Below are positions 1 to 8,486 of a stretch of DNA of 64,000 nucleotides, piece by piece; the stretch's first letter is position 1, and each line of letters begins with the position of its first letter. The notes under the pieces were generated by a model. It was not told the origin of the DNA and did no database searches. It worked only from the letters and a program-made list of their open reading frames with translations. Source of the stretch: Zhouia spongiae (GTDB lineage Bacteria; Bacteroidota; Bacteroidia; Flavobacteriales; Flavobacteriaceae). The position numbers were made by a program, and so were the translations under genes. Where the stretch lies: assembly GCF_022760175.1 (NCBI RefSeq), contig NZ_CP094326.1, positions 558,001 to 622,000 of the forward strand. Direction: 5' to 3'.

Positions 1-968
1 ATGCATGCCTTGCCATAGACACCCCACTGAGTCCTGAAGCACTCCTCCAGACCATGTTGGGTATAGAAAAGGACCTCGGTCGAATACGCTCCGGTCGAAA
101 AGGATATACTGCCAGAACCATCGATATTGACATTATTTTTTATGAAGACGAGACCATAGATAATACGATCCTGAAAATACCTCACCCTCACCTTCAGAAC
201 AGGAAGTTTGTTTTACAGCCGTTGGCCGATATTGCTCCGGGGAAAATTCACCCGACGTTAAGGAAAAGCACCTCTGAGTTACTGGATAATTGCGATGACA
301 ACAGCGAACTTATTATTTACAATAAAGTCCTGCAAATAAAAAAAAATGATTTTTCCAGGTTCAGGCTACTGGCAATAGAAGGCAATATTGGAGCCGGAAA
401 AACCACTTTAGCCACTAAAATAGCCAATGACTTTAACGGAAAACCGGTTTTAGAACGCTTTGCAGACAACCCTTTTCTGCCTAAGTTCTACAACGACATG
501 CAACGCTATGCCTTTTCTTTGGAAATGTCTTTTTTAGCTGACAGATATCAGCAGTTTACGGATGACACTTCACAATTTGACTTGTTTAAAGATTTTATGG
601 TCAGTGATTATGATATTTTCAAGTCACTTGTTTTTGCCAAGGTCACATTACAGGAAGACGAATTTACCCTCTATCGGAAAATTTTTAGTTTTATGTATAA
701 AGAAGTGATCAAACCCGATGTTTATGTATACCTGTATCAAAACACGGACAGACTATTGGAAAACATCAGAAAAAGAGGCAGAAAATACGAACAGGGTATC
801 GCCCCCAACTATTTAGAATCTATCAACAAGGCCTATCTCGATTATATAAAAACCCATAAAGAGCTCAACTCTCTTATTATTGATGTTTCGGAAATGGACT
901 TTGTAAAATGCAAAGACGACTACCATTTCATCATCGACCAAGTACACGATTTCTACAACGAACGTTAA
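1..968 (+). CDS. folK: Bifunctional HPPK (FolK)-deoxynucleoside kinase, 5' end outside window
   Basis: The reading frame is open from base 3, so the start lies before the window and about 321 residues are visible. The first ~85 visible residues are the C-terminal part of 6-hydroxymethyl-dihydropterin pyrophosphokinase (folate synthesis), with the family signature LGRIR and RTIDIDIIFY. From about base 360 a second domain begins: a deoxynucleoside kinase with P-loop GNIGAGKTT (about 381-407), an ERFADNPFL substrate segment, DRYQQF, and a LID-like RGRKYEQGI. It would phosphorylate salvaged deoxynucleosides. This fusion is known in Bacteroidota. The frame is intact through the junction, so it is a true fusion. 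A stem-loop terminator follows at 1079. The domain calls are firm; the nucleoside preference is not determinable. Confidence 0.9.
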   Translation, partial: ACLAIDTPLSPEALLQTMLGIEKDLGRIRSGRKGYTARTIDIDIIFYEDETIDNTILKIPHPHLQNRKFVLQPLADIAPGKIHPTLRKSTSELLDNCDDNSELIIYNKVLQIKKNDFSRFRLLAIEGNIGAGKTTLATKIANDFNGKPVLERFADNPFLPKFYNDMQRYAFSLEMSFLADRYQQFTDDTSQFDLFKDFMVSDYDIFKSLVFAKVTLQEDEFTLYRKIFSFMYKEVIKPDVYVYLYQNTDRLLENIRKRGRKYEQGIAPNYLESINKAYLDYIKTHKELNSLIIDVSEMDFVKCKDDYHFIIDQVHDFYNER

Positions 969-1078
969 TTTTTACGAAAATTATTAACTTTTTTTTTGCA
1001 TTTTAGAAAAACGTTTTATTATTTAGACCCCGAATTGAAAAGAAAACTAGCTAACTTTACTTAATATATTGACTGAGG

Positions 1079-1103
1079 AGGAGCCCAAAAGGCTCCTTTT
1101 CTT
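1079..1103 (+). terminator. Intrinsic terminator after folK-dNK
   Basis: A 7-bp perfect stem (AGGAGCC/GGCTCCT) with a five-base loop is followed by TTTTCTTATTTT. It lies between the convergent folK-dNK and RNA methyltransferase genes. Confidence 0.75.
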
Positions 1104-1632
1104 ATTTTGACAACTTACTAAACAGGTCCCAGATAATTACACCGGCACTCACCGATATATTTAACGAATGCTTTGTACCGTATTGAGGAATCTCTACAAC
1201 CATATCAGATGCTGACACTACTTTTTGCGACACTCCTTTTACCTCGTTCCCAAAAACAACCGCATACTTCCGGTCTTGTTCCGGAATAAAGTTGTTGAGC
1301 ATTACCGCATCTTCGGCTTGTTCTACAGAAACAACCTTTATATTGTTTTCCTGCAATTCGGAAACCAGCGCCAATGTATCTTCCACATACTCCCACTCTA
1401 CACTCTCTGTAGCTCCTAAAGCGGTTTTTTGTATATCTTTATGCGGTGGAGTGGCAGTGATGCCACACAAATAAATCTTCTCTATCAAAAAAGCGTCAGA
1501 GGTTCTGAACACGGATCCTATATTATTCAGGCTGCGGATATTATCCAAAACCACTATCAGAGGTGTTTTCGGAGCTTGTTTAAAGGTTTCTACATCCAAC
1601 CGGGTTAACTCGCTATTTTTAAGCTTACGCAT
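1102..1632 (-). CDS. SPOUT-family (TrmH/SpoU-type) RNA 2'-O-methyltransferase
   Basis: A 176-residue protein holding only the SpoU methyltransferase domain, with no added RNA-binding domain. The three SPOUT motifs are present: NNIGSVFRTSDAF (residues 36-48), FGNEVKGVS (about 127-135) and SLNISVSAG (about 156-164). Together these form the trefoil-knot S-adenosylmethionine site and the dimer interface. The family methylates ribose 2'-OH in tRNA or rRNA; the length resembles TrmL/TrmH-like proteins, but the target nucleotide cannot be read from sequence. The gene is divergent from mutS, with about 150 bp between the starts. Confidence 0.85.
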   Translation of the reverse strand: MRKLKNSELTRLDVETFKQAPKTPLIVVLDNIRSLNNIGSVFRTSDAFLIEKIYLCGITATPPHKDIQKTALGATESVEWEYVEDTLALVSELQENNIKVVSVEQAEDAVMLNNFIPEQDRKYAVVFGNEVKGVSQKVVSASDMVVEIPQYGTKHSLNISVSAGVIIWDLFSKLSK

Positions 1633-1782
1633 ATATTTTCATTTTCTGCAAAAATAAGGTGCATTCTTTTAACTGCCATACCAAAACGAAATCAACAAAA
1701 ACTGTTTATAAGAGATGATAAGATTAGTGGCATTAAAAACCTAAAAACTTTACCTTCGCTTTTAGAATAAAAACGAAGAACA

Positions 1783-4404
1783 TTGGCAGCATCTAAAAGC
1801 AAGAAAGAAACACCGTTAATGAAACAATACAACCAGATTAAGGCAAAATATCCTGACGCCTTATTACTTTTCAGGGTTGGTGATTTTTACGAAACTTTTG
1901 GAGATGATGCTGTAAAGGCTGCCAAAATCCTCGGTATTGTTTTAACGCACCGAAACAACGGGGGTGATAAAACAGAACTGGCCGGTTTCCCTCATCACTC
2001 ACTGAACACCTATTTACCTAAACTTGTAAAAGCAGGATGCAGGGTTGCAATATGTGACCAGCTGGAAGACCCGAAACAAACTAAAACGATTGTAAAAAGA
2101 GGTGTTACGGAATTGGTAACTCCAGGGGTAGCCTTAAATGACGACATCCTTACGGCCAAGTCTAATAATTTTCTATGCGCTGTTCATTTCAGCAAAAAAC
2201 AGCTCGGAATTGCTTTCCTCGACGTTTCTACGGGAGAATATCTTACCGCGCAGGGAAATGAAGAACACATAGACAAGCTCTTACAGAACTTTAACCCTAG
2301 TGAGATCCTGATTTCTAAAAAGTTTAAACAGGATTTCTTTGCCAACTTTGGCAATCATCACCATACCTTCTTTTTAGAAGACTGGATTTTTCAGGAAGAT
2401 TACGCCAATGAAACGCTGAATAATCATTTTAAAACATCGTCTTTAAAAGGGTTTGGCATCGATCATTTACAAGAAGGTATTATTGCATCCGGAGCTGTTT
2501 TACATTACTTATCAGAAACACAGCACCACCAACTACAGCACATATCGGTTATAAACCGGATCGCAGCAGAAGAGCATGTCTGGATGGATCGATTTACAAT
2601 AAGAAACCTCGAATTATATCATTCTACTGCCAATAACGCGGTAACGCTTCTCGATGTTATCGATAAAACCACCTCCCCGATGGGAGGAAGAACGCTGAAA
2701 CGATGGCTTGCATTACCGCTTAAAAACATCGTGCGTATAAAGCAACGTCACGAAGTCGTGAATTACTTAATGCTACATGAAGACAAGCTTCAGAAAACCC
2801 GGCAACACATTAAACAGATCAGCGATATCGAACGCTTGATTTCTAAGGTAGCTACCGGAAAAATCAACCCGCGGGAAGTTATTTATCTAAAAAATTCATT
2901 AGAGGCCATCGCTCCTATTAAATCATTGGCCGAGAAAAGTGATAATGAATCGTTAAAAACCATAGGTAGCTCATTACATTTATGTGATGCCCTCAGAAAT
3001 AAGATCAAAGAAATGATCAATGAGGATGCCCCTGTTAATATCAATAAGGGAAATGCAATAGCCAAAGGGTATTCTGAAGAGCTCGATGAGTTAAGAGATT
3101 TAGCTTTTTCCGGGAAAGATTATCTGGACAAGATGTTGGAGAGGGAAACGGAACGCACCGGAATACCTTCTCTGAAAATTGCCTCCAATAATGTGTTCGG
3201 ATATTACATTGAAGTCCGAAACACCCACAGGGATAAAGTTCCTGAAGAATGGATTCGCAAACAAACCCTGGTAAATGCAGAACGCTATATTACCGAAGAA
3301 TTAAAAGAATACGAAGCCAAAATATTAGGTGCTGAAGAAAAAATAGGGCAACTGGAACAACAACTTTTCACACAATTGGTTGTCTGGATGCACGAATATA
3401 TTCAACCCGTACAGCAAAATGCGGCATTGATAGGGCAACTGGACTGCCTTTGCGGGTTTGCCCAGCTGGCAAAAGACAACAAGTATGTACAACCGGAAGT
3501 AAATGATTCCTTCGACCTTGAAATCAAAAACGGACGTCATCCGGTGATTGAAAAGCAACTCCCTATCGGCGATGTCTTTATCGCCAATGATGTTACGCTT
3601 ACCAGAGAAGATCAGCAAATCATTATGATTACAGGACCAAACATGAGTGGTAAATCGGCTATTTTAAGACAAACAGCACTCATTGTACTATTGGCTCAGA
3701 TGGGAAGTTTTGTACCGGCACACGAAGCTAAAATAGGCCTCATTGATAAAATTTTCACACGAGTCGGGGCGAGTGATAATATTTCCATGGGCGAATCTAC
3801 CTTTATGGTTGAAATGAATGAAACCGCCTCTATCCTGAATAATATTTCTGAACGTAGTTTAGTTCTTCTGGACGAGATCGGAAGAGGCACCAGCACTTAT
3901 GACGGTATTTCGATTGCATGGGCTATTTCTGAATATTTACACGAGCATCCGTCCAAGGCCAAAACCCTGTTTGCCACCCACTATCATGAACTGAATGAAA
4001 TGACCGAAACATTCAATCGCATCAAGAACTACAATGTTTCCGTAAAAGAATTAAAAGACAATGTATTGTTTTTAAGAAAGTTAGTACCAGGAGGCAGTGA
4101 GCATAGCTTTGGTATTCATGTGGCTAAAATGGCAGGGATGCCTCAACAGGTAATTCATCGCGCCAACAAGATATTAAAGAAACTCGAAAAATCACATAGC
4201 AGCGACGAGCTTACAGAAAACTTAAAAGCCGCTCAGGATGACGAAATGCAGTTAAGCTTTTTCAACCTCGACGACCCACTTTTAGAAGAGATCAAGGAAG
4301 AAATCATCCATACGGACATAGACACCCTAACCCCTGTTGAAGCCCTGATGAAACTGAATGAAATTAAAAGGATGTTAGTAAAGAAAAAAAGGGCCTCACT
4401 GTAA
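1783..4404 (+). CDS. mutS: DNA mismatch repair ATPase MutS
   Basis: An 873-residue protein, close to the usual MutS length. The N-terminal mismatch-binding domain carries the Phe-x-Glu wedge (F35-Y36-E37 within GDFYETF). The C-terminal ABC-type ATPase has Walker A GPNMSGKS (about 618-625), Walker [13 protein letters not shown] (about 695-706) and the ATHYHEL switch. MutS recognises base mismatches and small loops and recruits MutL. The start is the TTG at 1783: the reading [20 protein letters not shown] matches the family N-terminus and no upstream ATG exists in frame. A weak TAnnTTTG-like box (TACCTTCG, 1751-1758) lies just upstream. Confidence 0.97.
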   Translation: MAASKSKKETPLMKQYNQIKAKYPDALLLFRVGDFYETFGDDAVKAAKILGIVLTHRNNGGDKTELAGFPHHSLNTYLPKLVKAGCRVAICDQLEDPKQTKTIVKRGVTELVTPGVALNDDILTAKSNNFLCAVHFSKKQLGIAFLDVSTGEYLTAQGNEEHIDKLLQNFNPSEILISKKFKQDFFANFGNHHHTFFLEDWIFQEDYANETLNNHFKTSSLKGFGIDHLQEGIIASGAVLHYLSETQHHQLQHISVINRIAAEEHVWMDRFTIRNLELYHSTANNAVTLLDVIDKTTSPMGGRTLKRWLALPLKNIVRIKQRHEVVNYLMLHEDKLQKTRQHIKQISDIERLISKVATGKINPREVIYLKNSLEAIAPIKSLAEKSDNESLKTIGSSLHLCDALRNKIKEMINEDAPVNINKGNAIAKGYSEELDELRDLAFSGKDYLDKMLERETERTGIPSLKIASNNVFGYYIEVRNTHRDKVPEEWIRKQTLVNAERYITEELKEYEAKILGAEEKIGQLEQQLFTQLVVWMHEYIQPVQQNAALIGQLDCLCGFAQLAKDNKYVQPEVNDSFDLEIKNGRHPVIEKQLPIGDVFIANDVTLTREDQQIIMITGPNMSGKSAILRQTALIVLLAQMGSFVPAHEAKIGLIDKIFTRVGASDNISMGESTFMVEMNETASILNNISERSLVLLDEIGRGTSTYDGISIAWAISEYLHEHPSKAKTLFATHYHELNEMTETFNRIKNYNVSVKELKDNVLFLRKLVPGGSEHSFGIHVAKMAGMPQQVIHRANKILKKLEKSHSSDELTENLKAAQDDEMQLSFFNLDDPLLEEIKEEIIHTDIDTLTPVEALMKLNEIKRMLVKKKRASL

Positions 4405-4447
4405 ATCAGGAGCTTAAAAAAAATATTTCATTTTTTACCAAAAACCC

Positions 4448-4477
4448 TTTGGAATTAACAGAATTGTTTTAAATTTG
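4448..4477 (+). promoter_or_regulatory. Bacteroidota-type promoter for the tRNA pair
   Basis: TTTG at 4448-4451 and TAAATTTG at 4470-4477 are separated by 18 bases. This matches the flavobacterial consensus TTTG-N17-20-TAnnTTTG and lies about 38 bases before the first tRNA. Confidence 0.6.
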
Positions 4478-4514
4478 CATCCGCAATAACGAATTGCACA
4501 CGTTCATTAAAAAA

Positions 4515-4587
4515 GCGAAAATAGCTCAGCTGGTAGAGCGCAACCTTGCCAAGGTTGAGGTCGCGGGTTCGAACCCCGTTTTTCGCT
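4515..4587 (+). tRNA. tRNA-Gly (anticodon GCC)
   Basis: A 73-nt cloverleaf. The acceptor arms GCGAAAA and TTTTCGC pair; the anticodon stem CAACC/GGTTG encloses loop TTGCCAA with anticodon GCC at 4548-4550; the T arm holds TTCGAAC. The CCA end is not encoded. Confidence 0.95.
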
Positions 4588-4594
4588 CGAATGC

Positions 4595-4619
4595 GCGCTG
4601 CTTGTACAGCGCTTTTTTT
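4595..4619 (+). terminator. Hairpin with T run between the two tRNAs
   Basis: Stem GCGCTG/CAGCGC with a six-base loop is followed by seven T. It could end the tRNA-Gly transcript, or be a processing hairpin if both tRNAs are co-transcribed. Confidence 0.6.
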
Positions 4620-4631
4620 ATGCCAACAGCG

Positions 4632-4717
4632 GCTCGAGTGGTGGAATTGGTAGACACGCTGGACTTAAAATCCAGTGAGCAGCAATGTTCGTGCGGGTTC
4701 AAGTCCCGCCTCGAGTA
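4632..4717 (+). tRNA. tRNA-Leu (anticodon TAA)
   Basis: An 86-nt class II tRNA. Acceptor arms GCTCGAG (4632-4638) and CTCGAGT (4710-4716) pair, with discriminator A at 4717. The anticodon stem CTGGA/TCCAG encloses CTTAAAA, giving anticodon TAA. The long variable arm and the T loop TTCAAGT are present. Its 3' half and downstream terminator recur in decayed form near 7498-7600, which suggests use as an integration site. Confidence 0.95.
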
Positions 4718-4721
4718 CAAG

Positions 4722-4757
4722 AACCCTTGTTAATCATTTGATTTTCAAGGGTTTTTT
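4722..4757 (+). terminator. Intrinsic terminator after tRNA-Leu
   Basis: An 8-bp stem AACCCTTG/CAAGGGTT with a 16-base loop is followed by TTTTATTTTT. A recognisable, diverged copy follows the decayed tRNA at 7559-7590. Confidence 0.75.
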
Positions 4758-4854
4758 ATTTTTGAGGGATACGAATTGGGATCCCTAAAATACCCTTGTC
4801 TTAATTGCTGAATAAATGGTGAATTTATTTTAGAGTGGAAAGCTAAGACAATAA

Positions 4855-4880
4855 AAAACCCAGAGCATAGCCTGGGTTTT
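4855..4880 (-). terminator. Terminator of the Abi gene
   Basis: Stem AAAACCCAG/CTGGGTTTT with an eight-base loop. On the minus strand it runs into TTTTTTATTG, and it lies about 100 bp past the Abi stop. It could work in both directions. Confidence 0.65.
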
Positions 4881-4979
4881 ATATTTTTCAATATTTTAAA
4901 GTGCAGCACCAATGCACAATGATTGGCTGGGCACTATTTAAGGTACAAATATACAACTTTTATATAACTTAATCAAATA

Positions 4980-5858
4980 TTATGCCGATGGGTATATGTA
5001 GCCCATTTTGTTAGTTATAATATTTTTAATTACTCCATCATCACTAAATACTTCAAAAAGATTTTCAATCTCTGTTTGTATTATATTTGACCTGTTTTCT
5101 GATATTTGGTTTAACAAATATAAAATCACCTTAATGGAAGAATCTAAACTATGTCTATTGTTATTATTAAACTTAATTAATGGTGTGGTTTTAATTTCTT
5201 TTGGAGTATTGGCATCAAATAGCAAATCACTATGAGCACAAATATTCCTAATAAACAATATGGTCAATAAAAAATTCTCAAGAACACCAATGCTTTTAAT
5301 ACCATATTGACTTGCTATTGTCTCTTTTAACGATTTATTTTGCAAGGAAATATATAATGTAATAACACTCCCCAGAGTTAAAAATTCCAAAGTTTTCCAT
5401 GCAGGCGCATAAATTTCATTGGGATATTTGGCATGATGCCTTTTAATAGGTTTATTATCTGACTTAAATTTCTTAGTATAAAATTTCGGGAAATTATCTA
5501 CGAAAGTCTTTGCTACTATTTTTTTATCTACAAACCAAGTTGGATTTTGATCATACTTTACAGAGGTATAATAGATTAATTGGGTTTTAAAATTAATCTC
5601 TATTCTATTTATAGCTTTGGTTAAAATATGCTTAAGATCAGTATCCAGATAATATAATTTAACAACATTAGAGAATAGTGTCCCTTCTACTAAATTATGC
5701 TCACTATCTATCTGAAACGGATGCCAATAAAACCCTAAACGGTAATAACCAATATCCAATAAAACTTCTTTAGCCTTCTCCTCTCCCCAATCCATAACCA
5801 TTCCACGACTTCGTAATTTTTTAATTTGTTCATCTACCGGGATAGCTTTTTTTCCCAT
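4980..5858 (-). CDS. Abi_2-family (AbiD/AbiF-like) HEPN protein
   Basis: A 292-residue soluble protein that I assign to the Abi_2 family. Members are linked to phage abortive infection and belong to the HEPN superfamily of RNases. The N-terminus (IPVDEQIKKLRSRGMVM, then IGYYRLGFYWHPF) is typical. The HEPN catalytic Rx4H motif is visible as R204-N-I-C-A-H209. By family analogy it would cleave RNA on phage infection, but no trigger or antitoxin partner is encoded next to it, so it acts alone or is a solitary defence gene. It is the main cargo of the tRNA-flanked islet and is strongly A/T-rich. Family call fairly sure; activity inferred. Confidence 0.8.
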   Translation of the reverse strand: MGKKAIPVDEQIKKLRSRGMVMDWGEEKAKEVLLDIGYYRLGFYWHPFQIDSEHNLVEGTLFSNVVKLYYLDTDLKHILTKAINRIEINFKTQLIYYTSVKYDQNPTWFVDKKIVAKTFVDNFPKFYTKKFKSDNKPIKRHHAKYPNEIYAPAWKTLEFLTLGSVITLYISLQNKSLKETIASQYGIKSIGVLENFLLTILFIRNICAHSDLLFDANTPKEIKTTPLIKFNNNNRHSLDSSIKVILYLLNQISENRSNIIQTEIENLFEVFSDDGVIKNIITNKMGYIYPSA

Positions 5859-5934
5859 TATGCTTTCTTTCTATTTGGTTTAAAATTTTGCTAATATAAT
5901 CAAAAGCATCTTACTCAAGATATAACCTAACTTA

Positions 5935-6624
5935 ACGTGAGTTCGATTTAAGCGACGAGTCTATTATCGATAATTTCCATGTTTAAAGCTGGTTTTTTAT
6001 CAAAGAAAGAATAAGCTACTAAGCCTGAAAGCAGGTTGGTTATAAAATTTTCAAAACTCCTGTACCTGGGTGTTCCACTTGGCATCGGTTTTTGAGCTCA
6101 TCATTTACCGTCTCGATTAACGCCTGTTTTCTAAGCATAACCCTGTCCTGTAAGAGCATCAGGCAATTTTTCATGTTCTTTCGTATTTTGGTCACCAAAT
6201 GCACCCCATCAACAAAGAGCTGTTCAAACAAATCCTTCCCAATATAGCCCTTGTCACCATATATTTTACCAAAAATGCGTTTGTGAAAGTCATGGTTTTT
6301 TAAGGGATCGCGATCATCTACATTCCCTTGGGTAAGCATGAAATCAAGGACTTCTCCTTTGTCATTAATGATCAAATGAAGTTTGAACCCAAAGAACCAC
6401 CCTATGGAACATTGCCCCTTGTCGGTCATCCCTTTAAAAGTTCTATGCTGCTTTTCCCTTTTGATATGGCACACCCGCAAAGGGGTGGAGTCTATAAATA
6501 AAATACCTGTACAGTCCCCTAAACAACAGGTTTTTAAAAAGACCACCAAAGAAGAATAATTCCTTTTGCACAATTCAATAACGAAATTCCAATTAATGGT
6601 GGTGAACCCTAGTTAAACTCAAGT
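5935..6624 (-). mobile_element. IS982-family insertion sequence, internally deleted
   Basis: Imperfect terminal inverted repeats bound the element: ACGTGAGTTCGA at 5935-5946, and the complement of TTAAACTCAAGT at 6613-6624 (9 of 12 matching). The ~690 bp between them hold the middle and end of an IS982-type DDE transposase; a complete member is about 1 kb. The N-terminal third is missing, and the coding part begins about 40 bp inside the right repeat, so the loss is internal. A frameshift near the 3' end adds to the damage. It cannot transpose by itself. Confidence 0.7.
5948..6612 (-). pseudogene. IS982-family transposase remnant (5' deleted, frameshifted)
   Basis: The readable protein (about 6576 down to 6040) contains the IS982 DDE landmarks FIDSTPLRVC, SIGWFFGFKLHLIIND, IYGDKGYIGK and IETVNDELKN. 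The expected N-terminal ~100 residues are absent. After the sequence CQVEHP near 6064 the frame runs into a stop. Shifting by one base restores the normal ending (RYRSFENFITNLLSGLVAYSFF, stop at 5948-5950), so a single A appears to have been lost. No conventional start is available for the fragment; it is a pseudogene. Confidence 0.85.
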
Positions 6625-6860
6625 ACGACACAAAAAAGAAGATGTCATCAAAAATTTTCAGGAAAACTTGAATTTTTGTAGGGGCTTAATTAATAAGTAT
6701 TAAACATGTAAAAATAATTCTTGTAAAAGCTGCAATTATGCACGAATTATTTTCTATATTTCCCGAATTATCGACATTATGACAGATTAACCCCTCAACC
6801 TTGAGGTTAGATTACCTAACCTATTAATAATTATTTGTTTAACTAAATTTTATTTAAAAG

Positions 6861-7157
6861 ATGATTAAAAAATTATCTAAAATTACTGCTGTAACTTTTA
6901 CAGCTTCCTTATTGTTAACTTCTTGTTATTCTTACACCAGTGTAGTTGGTAAAGGAGCGCAAGGATATAACCAAACTACTAAATGGAACCATTATGTTAT
7001 TTATGGTCTTGCACCTGTTGGGGTTTCAGATTCTAAACAAATGGCTGACGGTGCAGAAAACTACACTGTACATACCAGACAATCTTTTGTTAATGGTTTA
7101 GTGTCTGCTTTAACTTTTGGTATTTACACACCAACTACCACAACCGTTACCAAGTAA
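6861..7157 (+). CDS. Bor/Iss-family outer-membrane lipoprotein
   Basis: A 98-residue lipoprotein: signal peptide with lipobox LLTSC, lipidated Cys at 22. The mature part ends with QSFVNGLVSALTFGIYTPTT, which matches the C-terminal signature of the Bor lipoprotein family (phage lambda Bor, Iss; surface lipoproteins tied to serum resistance in enterobacteria). Here the role is unknown; a phage-derived or envelope-modifying cargo gene is plausible given the islet. It precedes a two-helix membrane protein by 42 bp on the same strand. Similarity is by motif recognition, so function should not be transferred. Confidence 0.7.
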   Translation: MIKKLSKITAVTFTASLLLTSCYSYTSVVGKGAQGYNQTTKWNHYVIYGLAPVGVSDSKQMADGAENYTVHTRQSFVNGLVSALTFGIYTPTTTTVTK

Positions 7158-7199
7158 TTAAATTAAAGGGTAGGTCTATCGACCTACCCCCTACATATC

Positions 7200-7385
7200 A
7201 TGATAATAAAAATTTTATTCTATATCACTGCAATGATTGCCGTGCTGATCTCATTAAGTATTATCCGGCTACTTATTGTATTCGGGTCAAAAATGAATGA
7301 ATTTGATTACGGATATCTTACGGGTATGGTGGTTCTACTCATCATATTTTCAGTAATCTCCAAGAAGCTATATAAACTAAAATAG
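7200..7385 (+). CDS. Small two-helix membrane protein
   Basis: 61 residues with two hydrophobic helices (about 3-27 and 37-57) and a charged C-terminal KKLYKLK. No family recognised. It starts 42 bp after the Bor-like lipoprotein and may be co-transcribed with it. Codon use looks coding-like, but the short length leaves doubt. Confidence 0.5.
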   Translation: MIIKILFYITAMIAVLISLSIIRLLIVFGSKMNEFDYGYLTGMVVLLIIFSVISKKLYKLK

Positions 7386-7497
7386 CAAGTACTCGGGGAT
7401 ATCGAGAGGGGTACACTTTTAAAAAATTAATGCCAAATTCGAAAATAAAAATATTTGACAATGAGACGGTTACACAAAATATGACAGCTGTACTTTC

Positions 7498-7600
7498 CTT
7501 AAAACCCAATGGGCAATAATGTCCGTACGGGTCTAATCCCCACTTCAAGCACATAAAACCCTGTAAGACGTTGATTTTACAGGTTTGTTTATTTTTAGGG
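7498..7600 (+). repeat. Decayed copy of tRNA-Leu 3' half plus terminator (possible att site)
   Basis: From CTTAAAA (7498-7504) onward the sequence follows the intact tRNA-Leu from its anticodon loop: variable arm, T arm and acceptor 3' strand (about 7498-7552). The downstream hairpin and T-rich tail match as well (4718-4765 versus 7553-7600). I count roughly three quarters identical bases over the variable and T arms. The 5' half of the tRNA is not clearly recognisable, although ATGACAGCTGTAC just before is reminiscent of the D-arm side. It is not a functional tRNA. Confidence 0.6.
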
Positions 7601-7621
7601 CGTCAAATATATGGATCCGGG

Positions 7622-7820
7622 AAACTACCTCGGGGCAAGCGTAAAGAAAAGGTCTTAGACCTTTTTAGCGATGGAGCCAGCTGGGGCATGGCAAAACATT
7701 TCGACGCAAGCCCTGTGAAATTCCGTCAGGACTATTTCACAAGGGCAAGTCCAATGAAATTCCTTTAGGAACATTTCACAAGGACAAGGTCGGAGCATTT
7801 AAATCTCGATGATCGAGTAA
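7622..7820 (+). repeat. CAAG-junction structured repeat, copy 1
   Basis: Begins AAACTACCTCGGGGCAAG and ends CTCGATGATCGAGTAA. Inside: a hairpin AAAAGGTC/GACCTTTT (about 7647-7665), then CGAC-g-CAAG (7702-7710), hairpin 1 (7711-7745, CCCTGTGAAAT.../ATTTCACAAGGG), CAAG (7746-7749), hairpin 2 (7750-7784, TCCAATGAAAT.../ATTTCACAAGGA), CAAG (7785-7788), and the closing arm GTCG. The arms can form a branched junction whose every linker is CAAG. It ends 90 bp before the Crp/Fnr gene. No convincing reading frame. Confidence 0.85.
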
Positions 7821-7910
7821 AATGGGAAAAACTGGAAATCAGGTCAGGCTTTAGATTGTTAAATAAAATTTATTATCTCTATTTTAGTTTTCAAATAAAA
7901 CAAAATTAAA

Positions 7911-8486
7911 ATGAGTCATATATTGGTTGAGTTAATGTCAAAACTGACCAGGCTTACGTCTGAAGAAGAACTGGCAATAGAAGAAAGCTTTCCTATAAGA
8001 ACTTTTGAAAAGAGAGCTTTACTAATAAGTGAAGGGCAAACAGCAAATAATGCCTACTATGTAATAAGTGGCTGTATTAGAGAATATATGCTTATAGATG
8101 GAGAAGAAAGAACAATCAACTTTTTTACTGAAGAACAATCAGTAATCAACTTCGATAGTTTGGCCAATGGAACACCATCAAAACAAAATTATGAATGCAC
8201 GGAACAAACAACAGTTGCCGTTTTGAATCTGAAAAAAGAACAAGAACTTTACGCCAGGTTTCCACGGTTTGAGACATTTTGTCGAACGGGAATGGAAAAA
8301 ATGATGGGCGAAAAACAAAGTCAACTTGCTGAGTTTGTTTCCCTGCAACCAGCACAACGATATCAGAAACTACAAGAAGAACGCCCCGATTTAATCAACC
8401 GGGTGCCACAGTACCAAATTGCCAGTTATTTAGGTATTAAACCAGAAACATTAAGCAGGATAAGAAAAAAACTAACTGCAAAATAA
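7911..8486 (+). CDS. Crp/Fnr-family transcriptional regulator
   Basis: A 191-residue protein. The N-terminal ~120 residues form a cyclic-nucleotide-binding-type beta-barrel (LLISEGQTANNAYYVISGCIREYM). The C-terminal helix-turn-helix is about 165-190 (YQIASYLGIKPETLSRIRKKL). The phosphate-binding cassette of true cAMP receptors is not obvious, as is usual for the many Bacteroidota paralogues, so the ligand is unknown. The nearest divergent target is not evident; the structured repeat lies just upstream. The 3' end abuts a TPR-like remnant on the opposite strand. Confidence 0.85.
   Translation: MSHILVELMSKLTRLTSEEELAIEESFPIRTFEKRALLISEGQTANNAYYVISGCIREYMLIDGEERTINFFTEEQSVINFDSLANGTPSKQNYECTEQTTVAVLNLKKEQELYARFPRFETFCRTGMEKMMGEKQSQLAEFVSLQPAQRYQKLQEERPDLINRVPQYQIASYLGIKPETLSRIRKKLTAK

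Larger units (their letters stand above)
4664..7600. mobile_element. Putative small genomic islet inserted at tRNA-Leu
   Basis: The segment starts at the tRNA-Leu(UAA) 3' half and ends at a diverged copy of that same half plus its terminator (7498-7600). It carries typical accessory cargo: an Abi/HEPN gene, an IS982-type remnant, a Bor-family lipoprotein and a tiny membrane protein. No intact integrase is present. The reading as an old, decayed insertion at a tRNA gene is inference from the direct repeat and the gene content. Confidence 0.45.

Noticed and set aside
4494-4733. Open frame of 79 codons on the plus strand, and one of 64 on the minus strand
   Set aside because: Both are read straight through the tRNA-Gly and tRNA-Leu genes.
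7342-7554. 70-codon minus-strand open frame
   Set aside because: It overlaps the small membrane-protein gene and the decayed tRNA copy; translation looks non-coding.
7571-7768. 65-codon open frame with SPMKFL-type ending
   Set aside because: It lies within structured repeat copy 1 and its frame is not kept in the other copies.
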